From Diospyros lotus (Eukaryota > Streptophyta > Magnoliopsida > Ericales > Ebenaceae): a stretch of 64,000 nt of DNA. Both the position numbers and the translations under genes were made by a program. The notes under the pieces were generated by a model that was not told where the DNA came from, ran no database searches, and saw nothing but the letters and a program-made list of their open reading frames with translations. Location: assembly GCF_014633365.1 (NCBI RefSeq), contig NC_068344.1:36268670-36332669 (forward strand). Direction: 5' to 3'. Shown piece by piece: positions 36,845 through 46,315 of the stretch; positions within the stretch are counted from its first letter, which is position 1; each line of letters opens with the position of its first letter.

Positions 36845-37399
36845 GCTTTATTGAAAATGGGCAGATTTTTCTTTCTTTCTTTATACTTCTTGTTGTGTAA
36901 ATTTGGTATTCTTTTGACATCGAGGAGCGATCTGTGGGCCTTACCTTAATTGTTCACCTTCCTTTCCTTTTCTTTTGGTTATTACTATTAATCTGAAGAT
37001 GGCTTCCATGTGTTTTGAATTTCAAGGATGCATCATTGTAGTTCCGTGAGACCTTTCTTTGTTTTCTTTTGAATGACCTGTAGTAATTTTCTGCACCCGA
37101 TTTGCTTTGTAATTTATTATTATTGTTTTGAGTTTGTTCTTCTAGGTAGAATTGGGAACTTAAGATGCAATTGGATCAGATTTTGAGTTGGTGTTAACCA
37201 TGTCACGTTTAGATTGAATCTGACTTGAGCCATTAGTTTATGCCACCGAAGTTCCTCCTCTCGTCTCGTTCCAGGAACCCACTGAAGTCATACTTGTGTG
37301 AAATTAGGAATGACCTGTCCTCCATGACGTATCATCTGTTCCTCCACTAATATTATGCTATCTTCTTACATCATTTTCTCCTTTTTATGTGGAGATTGG

Positions 37400-39492
37400 T
37401 CGGAGTGGGCGGAGGGGGAGTTAGATCTAGAAAGTTTTGACATTTTGGTCTTATTTGTGGGCAATATAGACCCATGGAATACATCAGTTTGCAGGATAAT
37501 TTTGTTCTTGAGCTTCTCATCGGTATCTTTTTTTAAAAGTGGGATTAGTCTAATCTGTTGCCTGCTTCTTCTTGAATGAACTGGGATTAGGTTGGCACTA
37601 AGCTGCTAATTGCATACATGTGATTATTTCTTTCTTTCATTGAATGTCAAATTATGGCTTTGTGTGAATGCGAGTGTGAGTTTCTTTGTGGTCTTCCTTA
37701 AGAATTTAGTTTATTCTGGCTGTACTGATTCTTCTTGAATATTATTTTCCTTTTTCTCCCCAAGAGATTCAGATAAGATGCATTGTCATGAATTGAATTG
37801 CCCTTTTTCTGTATTCTAATTATATCTGTATAATTGTTACATTTCATCAGGAAAGGAAGGACAAATGTCAGACCTATCCATGAATGGAGAAACTTCTAGT
37901 GACACCAGAGCGGTGAGTGCTTGAAAACATTCATGCATAAAATATTATGCAAATGAGGTAGATTTGATGTTTAAATCCAGGGTATTAATGGTAAAATATT
38001 ATTTGATGACAAGCCTTAGTAGCAACAATCTCCTTTATGACTAGAAGGTCATAGATTCAAGGTTGAGAAACAGGGGTACTGGTGTGTATAAAAATGACCC
38101 TTTCCCAGCCTTTGCAAAGCTGGGAGCCTCATGCATTGTGCACACCCATTTTTTTTTTCCCCTTGAAGTCACCTCAGATTGGGGAATTTAGGTTTCATGT
38201 AGTGGTATGCATTCTATGAAGGGTCTAGATGTGGTTGAACTGGCATGCCATAACCCTTCAAGGTTGTGCATGCATTTTATGAGGACATGTTTATAGTTGT
38301 AACTCTTATTTGGGGAAGAATGTTGAGATTTCATTTAATTTGACTACATTTGAAGCTTGTCTCATGCCACCAATGTTACTTGTGAGTGTTGTGGAATATG
38401 GATAAAAGTATAATGTATTTACATGATATTATAAGATTAATTGATGGTACCATTCAGAAAGGTACTTGAAAGTTGAAACTAAATGAATCTTAAGAGGAAA
38501 ATATTTCTCTCCCTTATCCATGTTAGAGAGGTAGATCTGAAAAGTCTTTTGACATATTGGTCTTATTTGTTTGTAATGTAGACCCAGTTGCATATGCCTC
38601 TGGCAGGATAGTTTCATTCTTGAGCTTCCCATCATGCTTGTGGGAGATCTTGTAAGAGGGAGATTGGCAGAACCTGTTGCCTGCTTCTCCTTGAATGAAT
38701 TACAAACAACATCTGAAATGAGGAGACACCACATAATTAATGACACTGTCATCAGTTATCACTCCTAGCATTATTCTTATGGAATATCAAATTATGGCTT
38801 TGTGCAAGTGTAGTGTGAATTTCTTTGCGGTCTCTTCCTTAAGAGTTAAGAATCCAGTTTAGTCTATCCCCCCCAGTTCTTCTTGAATCTTATTTTCTTT
38901 TTTTCCCCCAATAAATTCATATCAGATCTATTGGCATGAACTGAATTGCCTTTTTTTTATTTGTTGTCTATATTTTTCCTACATAATTGTTATTTTTTAT
39001 GGAAGGACTAATATCAAACCTATCCATGAATGGAGAAATTTCAAATAACACTAGTACAGCAGTGAGTATGGGATAACAGTTCATTATGCATGAACCATAC
39101 ATCTCATAGCCCTTCAATGTGGTGCATCCATTTTATGAGGACTTGTTTAGTTGTTTATATAATTGTATCTATTCTGAGACCTCTTATTGCTGAAGACAGT
39201 TGGATTTCATTTAGCTGGACTACATGCGAGGTTTATCTCATGCTATCAATGTTATATGGGTTTGGATATGAGTGTTGGGTGTGGGTTTCGACCATGAATC
39301 GACATACTTAAATCCTCTATTTGAGGATATTGAAATATATATCTGGTAGTGAATGGGTAATATAGACACATTATGAATGGTAAGTATAATGTACTTGCAT
39401 GATATTCTAAGATAAGTTGATGTTGTTTAGAAATATACTTGAAATTAAGTGAAACCTAAGAGAGAAATATTTATCTTTTACCCATGTTAGAG
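37400..39492 (+). repeat. Internal tandem duplication (about 1.1-kb units, diverged)
   Basis: Unit 1 (about 37400-38528) and unit 2 (about 38529-39492) share, in order, TTTTGGTCTTATTTG, TTCTTGAGCTTCTCATC/CCC, TTGCCTGCTTCT, the exon-like block with CTATCCATGAATGGAGAAA, CATTTTATGAGGAC, and ATAATGTAYTTRCATGATAT, ending CCCATGTTAGAG or similar. Both units are present in the segmental copy, so the tandem event came first. Confidence 0.7.
38010..38160 (+). repeat. tRNA-derived SINE
   Basis: A-box-like TTAGTAGCAACAATC at 38016-38030, B-box-like AGATTCAAGGTTG at 38052-38064, then a body ending GGGAGCCTCATGC and a T-rich tail, the layout of plant Au-type SINEs. Related to the copy at 47520-47690. Present only in unit 1 of the internal tandem duplication. 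Confidence 0.6.
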
Positions 39493-40474
39493 TTTTGAAA
39501 TCTTTCTTCAGAATCAAACATGAGTTTAGTTTCTTCAACTATCTTAAAAATAGAAGATCCAAATGTGCAGTTGTATTGTTGTTGGGCACTTATCCCATTC
39601 CCTTACCCTTATAATATCCATATGCCCCCAGCATGCTATTAACTCATCTACCATATTGACTAGCAATTCTTGGCATTTGATTTATATTCATCTCATTTTG
39701 ATTTTAAAGTTTGATGTTCCAAGTTTGGAATATGCTCCTCAGGTTTGCTCCACTGCTATGAGGACTGGAAGCCTTCTTTCCAGTCATGTCAGATTTTGCT
39801 CATCAGTGGATGACATTTTTGCCCGTCTGTTGACCTTGACTACTTCTGTAAGGGGTCGGTTCATTCATTTTATTGGTGAGTACCTTATTTCAACCATTTT
39901 TAGGTTATGTACGGCTAATAAGCATTGAGGTGAATACCTGAAATACATGTCGTATCTGTTGATATCGACCCTCTAACCATCTGTTGAAGTTATTTTCCCT
40001 AATATAATAGCTTCATCTGGATCAATATGACTGCAGAGGAACTTGTCTATAGAGATATCAACAGATGCTCTGAAGATTTAATGGATCCTTCTTCTGGACA
40101 ACATTCAAGATGTTCAAGTTGCACTAACTGTAGAATTGTCTCTGATGGTTGTTCGTCTTCTTCAGGACCTTACAACACTAGTACCAGTGTTGGAATCCCT
40201 GAAAAAAGGGCATCAGATCTCAAGATTAGGTTACCTCTAAATTCAAGATTTGAAATTCAATTGCTGTTTTCAAAGCATATTTAATTTTTCAAGGGTATAA
40301 GGAATCGCATTAAGATTTTCTCTATCTCTAGGTGATTACAGTCTATTCTATGAATAAAATCAAGGGGCATACTCACTCGCTTAACATCAATCTGCAATCA
40401 TGACACTGTTGGCAATAGCTTCATTGTCAAGAAGAATGCAAATAGTTTTGGAATTATAAGCAGTTCCATTGATT

Positions 40475-40618
40475 TTACACCTTCTGTTTCTCCTTCTCTT
40501 CGCTGGAATCTCGCTCGTGTTTGGCGAATGCTTCTCCAACGCTCCATCTTTGTTTTCGTAAATCCGAGGGATCTACTTTATAGAACATCGGCAAAACGCT
40601 TTCCCTTCTGGCACTCAC
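40475..40618 (-). pseudogene. TIR-domain fragment (TIR-NBS-LRR type resistance gene relic)
   Basis: On the minus strand from about 40618 the frame reads VSARRESVLPMFYKVDPS and then DLRKQRWSVGEAFAKHER, ending at a stop at 40475-40477. This matches the conserved central part of plant TIR domains (VLPVFYxVDPSDVRKQxGSFGEAFAKHE). Only about 45 residues remain; no NBS or LRR region is visible nearby, so this is a gene fragment. Confidence 0.75.
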
Positions 40619-40657
40619 CGTTTTGCCCGTGTTCTATAAAGTAGATCCTTCAGGATT
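40561..40657. repeat. Hairpin formed by inverted copies of a TIR-domain fragment
   Basis: Arms 40561-40598 and 40619-40657 are near-perfect inverted repeats (common core GGATCTACTTTATAGAACA) with a 20-base loop. The right arm read on the plus strand gives VLPVFYKVDPSGLL and the left arm on the minus strand VLPMFYKVDPSDLR, so the same TIR peptide is encoded in both arms on opposite strands. Confidence 0.85.
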
Positions 40658-40659
40658 AC

Positions 40660-41055
40660 TTTATAAAAAACCACCACAGAAAATCTCTTGGAAGAAGCGT
40701 ACGTACTTTTTGGAGAAAACAATCACGACAAACCTGGACTCTTTGATGACTTTTAGGAGTGTCGGAGAAATCGATTCACAACTCTCTAGCTTCGGGCCAT
40801 TCTTGAACGTGAAAATGGCCTTCTGATGCAGAGCCGAATAGAGATGGTCAACGAAACCATTACAGGTGTCTTCGCCTCTAAAGTTCCAAAAAAGACAACG
40901 TATTTGCAGGAACTAAACCTAGAAGGGAGAGAAGCTCCGTCCTGCAATTGGGTGCTGGTGGAAGCCATTGTTCACCTGCTCGGAAAACAAACACCCTTCG
41001 TATCGACCTATCGTCTAATCTACGCGAAGCAACAGAGGCCAACCACGTTGTGGAC
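40660..41055 (+). other. Unidentified coding-like stretch
   Basis: A frame open from about 40795 to beyond 41050 contains LERENGLLMQSRIEMVNETI and LQELNLEGREAPSCNWVLVE; a second frame continues with REATEANHVVD. The composition looks protein-like, but I do not recognise a family and there is no clear start or splice structure. Probably a decayed gene fragment. Confidence 0.3.
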
Positions 41056-41186
41056 TAAAAATGGTATTGGCAGTGGGCCCAGCCCTTGCAATTGGGTGAT
41101 GGTAATGCACTGCGTGCAATGTGCGCTGTCGTTAAAAATGGCATTGGCAGTGGGCCCAGCCCTTGCAATTGGGTGATGGTAATGCA
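41056..41186 (+). repeat. Direct repeat, 54 bp, two copies
   Basis: Copies at 41056-41109 and 41133-41186 share GGCAGTGGGCCCAGCCCTTG and adjoining sequence with one mismatch (GGTATTGG versus GGCATTGG). Confidence 0.85.
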
Positions 41187-41415
41187 TATATTAACTTCAT
41201 TTTTCAACTTATTCCAACAACAGTTCGAGGATCTCTTCTGATTTGAAGAACCTCTAGATACAGCTGCTATGAATTGGAGTGTAGCTTATTTTCTTCTTCT
41301 CTTTTTTTTTTTTTTTTTGTTTTTTTCAAGGGGATCTTTATATCATTGAATACCTAATTGTCATTTGTGTTAGTTTTCATAAATTGGTATTCCCTTCCAT
41401 TCTTTTGCTTCTCAG

Positions 41416-41652
41416 GAATGGAAATCACAATCTCCCAGACTCGTTTTGTGTATCTTCTGATTCCAGGTAAAATAATTTTAATTGAACTTTTGATTCTCCT
41501 CGTCAATTGATTTCTAATGTGTGATGACCAATTCACGTAAGTTGTTATTGTCAGGGCCTTTTAGCAATCACGGTCCCTTGTATTTTGTCGGCACCAAGAG
41601 ATTTTTCTCCAAGATGGGTCTAGCATGCCATATTGCAAAAATCCAGAGTGAG
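41416..41652 (+). pseudogene. Two orphan exons of an alpha/beta-hydrolase (At1g10740-like)
   Basis: Exon-like segments 41416-41466 and 41555-41652, each with AG acceptor and GT donor, join in frame to encode FVYLLIPGPFSNHGPLYFVG followed by TKRFFSKMGLACHIAKIQSE. This matches from memory a plant alpha/beta-hydrolase family whose next exon should contain a GHSKGG nucleophile motif. That exon is not found downstream; a hAT element begins 18 bases after the second exon. No catalytic residue is present, so this is a fragment. Confidence 0.5.
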
Positions 41653-41670
41653 GTACGTGCATGCTGTGGC

Positions 41671-42945
41671 CAGCGGCGGAGCCAAAAAAAAATTTCATCG
41701 AGGGCGAAATTTATTAAAAAAAAAATAATATAATAATATAAATATTTTAAAAGTTAACATAATTTATTTAATACCTTACAATAATTTTTTTGCGATGTTT
41801 TATATTTTAATAACGTTGTATAATAAATTCATTATCAATATTTAAAAATATCTCTTTCTCAACGTAAACAATTAACTTATCATTTATCCACTAATCTCCC
41901 ATTCGATTGTACAATATTAAATTGTCTAATTTTTGTTCGTTCGTCCAAATGATCTATATGAAAAATTATGATCTAGAGACTGACAAAGATTTTTTTGCAT
42001 ATATGCTCTTCGAACTTGATCTCGAATATTAATATTGTAATCTAAAATTGAAATTCTTTGTCTAGGATTGATGGGAAGTTGTGTAACATCAAAATTAATA
42101 CTATTTGATTTCTCTTTATCAACATTTTTTATAACTGACGGAGATTTTCGTTTTAAAAATGACTCTTTCAAAATTAATGGCAGCCTCTGCTCCCAACATT
42201 CATTGACATTAAAACTAAAAGAAATTAACTTATGAATGTATACTACATGGGTGGGTGTGATGAGATTCTAACAAGTTCCATACAACTGGAAAGAAATCAA
42301 CCATCCAAACAAAACAAAAGTAAGAAACCAATCATCAACCACTTTCTCGTTACAATCACCATGACTCAAATCAGTAGAATTTTGTTATTGTTTAAAAATA
42401 TTTAATCAATGAGAATTTTTCCAGAATAACATTTATTTGAATGCTACATCTTCTTGTTTGATTTCTAACCAATTAAGGCAAGAGGTAAATTCTTGATTAT
42501 TTGTTGAGTTGGCAGATTTCAAAGTTAAGTATTTTATTAATTTTTTAAAAATTAAAACTGTTTTATCAAAAACTATTTTTAATCTTTTTCTCTCTCCTTT
42601 GGAATACTTCATTCAGAACCTTTACTTTTTTGGATAAATAAATTTTTTTGAAATTATTCCCAAGTGGATTTGACCTTACAATATCAAGATTACCTCAAAA
42701 GCACATCTTTGACTATGACTCGAGGCAGCAGCGAGCCGCTACAAGCGAGGGCTAGTGCAAGAGAGGGGGAGAAGGATAAAGGGGGTGGGCGACGGGCAAG
42801 CGAGAAAGGAACTGATTGAGAGTGAGGGAGGGTTTCAATTTCAAATATCCAATTTCTAGCAGGCCAGTGCAGGCCAAACTCAATGGCGGGCTAAGGCCCA
42901 ATGAGGGCCATGGCCCTCACTGGGCCTACATTGGCTCCGCCCCTG
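41671..42945 (-). mobile_element. hAT transposon, internally deleted (1.28 kb), with 8-bp target duplication
   Basis: Terminal inverted repeats CAGCGGCGGAGCCAA and CAGGGGCGGAGCCAA, flanked by perfect GCTGTGGC (41663-41670 and 42946-42953). The minus strand retains the start of a hAT transposase (see 41926-42171); the rest of the transposase, including the dimerisation domain, is missing. Confidence 0.9.
41926..42171 (-). pseudogene. N-terminal fragment of a hAT transposase (TTF-type zinc finger)
   Basis: The frame reads MKESFLKRKSPS, then FDVTQLPINPRQRISILDYN and IRDQVRRAYMQKNLCQSLDH, the conserved block preceding and inside the TTF-type zinc finger of ZMYM1-like plant hAT transposases. About 81 residues remain of a protein normally near 700-800. 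Non-functional. Confidence 0.75.
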
Positions 42946-42996
42946 GCTGTGGCTATAATCATACGAGTAAAAAGTGGCTTGGGAACATTGAAACTA

Positions 42997-43889
42997 AGAG
43001 GTTGTTTGGCTCACCATTTTTTTTCATAGCTTTTAAGTTATTTAGCTTTTAAGTTAAAAGTTAGATGGTATTTAAGTTAATATTGTATTTGAATAAATAT
43101 ACTTTTAAGCTGCCAATTAATATTTATGTGTTTGGTTTGAAAGAGCTGATAAGTTATTAAAATTTGACAAAAAGACCAAAATAAACATAATGTTGAATGA
43201 TGTAAAATTTTATTATTAAATATAAATAAATTATACATAATTATTAAAAATATATTAATACAATATTACTATATATGTTATATATAATAATAATATATAT
43301 TATTTGTGTTATTTATATATACATATACATATACGCTGCACGCAGGGAGCAGAAGATTTTGGAGAGAGAAGGAGGAGACCCACAATTTGACGGCGACGAC
43401 AGATCTGAAGAAGGAGGAGGATCGGGAAGCGGCAGCTGAGATGGGCTATGGAGACAGCGGTAATGGAGAAGGGTTTGTCGATGGCGCTGGGCGGCGGATC
43501 TAGAACCAGATGTTGCCATGGCATGACCCACCAACACGAGGCTGCTTGCGGCGGCTCAGCTGGACGACAACAATTATGGAAGAGGGGCAACGGCGGCAGG
43601 GCGATAATGGTGGAGGGGCGACGACGGCAGCGCGATAATGGCATACCTTGTGGAGAAGATGGTGGGAGAAGATGAGGGTAAAATGGTATTTTTTTCGGTC
43701 AACTCTATAGCTTTTTTTCCCAAAGCTAGGGGGCACCAACTTCTGGCCAACGCTGTTAAAACAGCTGATACGCTATACAGCATTAAAGCTGTTAATGGTT
43801 GCCAAACACTTCATCATACAAAGCTGTATAGCTTTAAAACTACTTATGCAGCTTATACGCGATCAAACTACTAAGCCAAACAACCTCTT
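42997..43889. mobile_element. TIR element with gene-like GC-rich centre
   Basis: Ends TAAGAGGTTGTTTGGCT and (reverse complement) TAAGAGGTTGTTTGGCTTAG form a terminal inverted repeat; superfamily is not clear because no target duplication was found. The interior at about 43330-43690 is purine-rich and GC-rich (GGAGGAGG, GGCGACGACAG, GGGCGGCGG), unlike the AT-rich arms, and resembles a captured 5' gene segment. It lies 43 bases from the preceding hAT element. Confidence 0.65.
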
Positions 43890-46315
43890 ATTCCTTCCCA
43901 TGATAGTCGTGCTGTGTTTGTGTTCTCTTCTCTATAGAATGTTATACTTTTTTCTATCTCATTTTGTATTTTAACAAATAGTTTTATAAAAATTTTAAAA
44001 TATTTCTCAATTTTATCTTGACTATTTCATATCTTGATCCAAAAATTATTTTGGATTTATCTTGATACTTTCTTATCTTGCGTATTTTAACAAACATTAT
44101 TTAAATAGAATACAATTTTGTTTCTACTCAAAACTTATACTTAAAAAAATAAAATCACTCAATTAAAAGTCTCAAACCACTATTGGACACGAGAATTTTA
44201 CTTAATATGATACTCTTATATTAATATGTTATATCATGTATTTAATTAATATTAATATATAATATATTAACATAATATTTTGAAATAACGAAGACGATCC
44301 ACTGCATCTATTTAAAAGTTTAGGATGTTGTGAGGTTATGCATTCAATTATGTTTTCATGCAAGAATGCATAATCAATTGTGTCTATTTGAGATATTAAG
44401 CCTTTCAACGTTGACTTGCGATGAATTTATCCGTTTACTAAGAATTGTAAAACAGACAAATCATGAATTTTAGAAAGTACAAGATATGTTCAGTTCAAAA
44501 ATTGATTGTGATCGAGGGATCCTTCAATTTTACTATCTTACAAAAATATATATATATATCAACACAAAAATATTACATCAAAATAACATTTTCGGATAAC
44601 TACACCATCCAAGATAGTAAAAATATAGCCAATTCAATTAGAGACTATTTTAAAGAAGGGTCAAAATTGATTATTAATTTGATTTTTGTGGTAATTTAAG
44701 ATTTTTTTTCCATAATAGTTTAGTCTTAAAAAAAAATTGAGAATACAAGCACTCAAATTCTATGATTATTTAGAAAAATAAATTTAACAAATAAATAGTG
44801 AAAGACCAAAAAAAAAATGGTAAAAGATCTAGTTTAATTCTCATAAACTTGATATGTTTCTATTATTGTTATTTTAATCATGAGTAAAAATAAAAAAAAA
44901 TTTAAATATTTATTTCTATATTAATTTTACAAAATGTGATGATAAAAGAGAGCAGAAATGCTACCTGAGACTCAAGTTTGACACTTATAGTCATATTCTA
45001 CATTGATATCTTATATTGTGTTGTAATCAATATAAATATACAAGACATTAATGTAGAATGTCAATAAAAATGTAAAACTTAAGTGTTCAAATAGCATTTA
45101 CTGGAGAAGAAATAGCCTCTTCAAATCTAAAATCCAAGTTGGCATATTAAACACTACAAACTGTGGTCAAAAATTTGATTTTGACTAAAAAAATTAACTT
45201 GAATTGATTTTGAATGGATAGAATAGAATTAAGGAAATCATATTTATAATTTTTAAGTATCCGATCGTGAAAAATGACATTATTTGATTCGGATTAACCT
45301 AAATCTTCAAATCGCATCATTTCAAATTTGAGTGTGACCTAATTGTCTAGATTGCACCATTTCACGAAAGTCCATATCTTTTACCATGTACCTCTCACAT
45401 TTAAATGAACGTGTCCACTCACCAGCACCCTGAACAGTTATATTTAGTCTTGAAGACTTTTTCAATTCACACATTTAAGACCTATTAATTCCAACACATG
45501 CACAAACAATAAAAACCTTTTACTCATATAAAAGCCATGACAGTGAACTCACAGTGCTAATGTACAGACAATGAACTCAGAAGAGAAGGTTCTGCCAAAC
45601 TTTCCAAATAAGGCGATGAATACTAGTTAGTGTCCACCCACAGCTCAAATTCCTAAACAAAGCCAAACTCCAATCAATCATTTGTTCAATCCACAATAGT
45701 AAATCTGTTTACTATTGTTCATTTGTGATTAGAAAGTTACATATTCAAGCTGCAAAAACTATTTTTTCGCCAGAAAAGAAAAGAAACAAAGGGAAAGACT
45801 TGTGTGCAAAACACAACACTTTCCAAAGCATCGATGGTGCACGAGTTTAAAAAACTCGAACCTGCCTATACAAGGGTAACTGTTAAAGAAGTATGCTAAA
45901 CAAGCATGAAAACATAGTCAGAGGCACAGCTATCAGTATCATAAAGATTAGAGAGAGGGTTCAGGAGAGCAGAAAAAAACTCCATCCAAGCAGACAGAAA
46001 GTAACAACATCTTCCAACATGAAACCTACCAATATACTATTTTCAAGTTGGTTTTGGTTTGGAAACATGACAACTTTACCAATTGCTTCGATATGGAAGC
46101 GGAAGAGACAACTAGCAATGCAAGGTTTACAAGGAATACAAGACAGTTAAGTCTAATTACCAATACAGGGTTTACAAGGTTTATGGAATACAAGACAGAT
46201 AGGGAAGAGGCAATTACCAATACGTGGTTTACAAAGGTAAACTGTCCATAGGTCAAACCAAAGGGCAATTCCAGATGTAAGGTCTGACAACATGCAAATC
46301 CGGGACAATACGGGG
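43890..46315. other. Intergenic spacer and 3' flank of the ENT1-like gene
   Basis: AT-rich with no supported gene. At about 46115-46250, just downstream of ENT1, an imperfect repeat containing GGTTTACAAGG and AATTACCAATA occurs three times, probably in the 3' UTR. Confidence 0.45.

Larger units (their letters stand above)
33923..39458 (+). repeat. Segmental duplication, left copy
   Basis: From TAATATCCCCC in intron 3 of gene C onward, this segment is repeated in direct orientation at 58838-64000, where it runs off the window. The copies share last-exon, 3' and downstream sequence. The left copy alone carries the hAT element at 36127-36844. Confidence 0.9.
36853..40330 (+). pseudogene. Unidentified gene-like region with decayed, duplicated exons
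   Basis: Exon-like pieces with splice signals: 37851-37912 (acceptor CATCAG, donor GTGAGT; frame reads MSDLSMNGETSSDTRA) and its diverged duplicate ending at 39061, whose acceptor is lost. Further coding-like stretches lie at about 39710-39900 (DVPSLEYAPQVCSTAMRTG) and 40030-40270, where two frames are needed (EELVYRDINRCSED, then DNIQDVQVALTVELSLMVVR). Several in-frame stops prevent a complete product. I do not recognise the family. The first part is duplicated at 61397-64000. This may be a relic gene or a transcribed non-coding locus. Confidence 0.3.
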
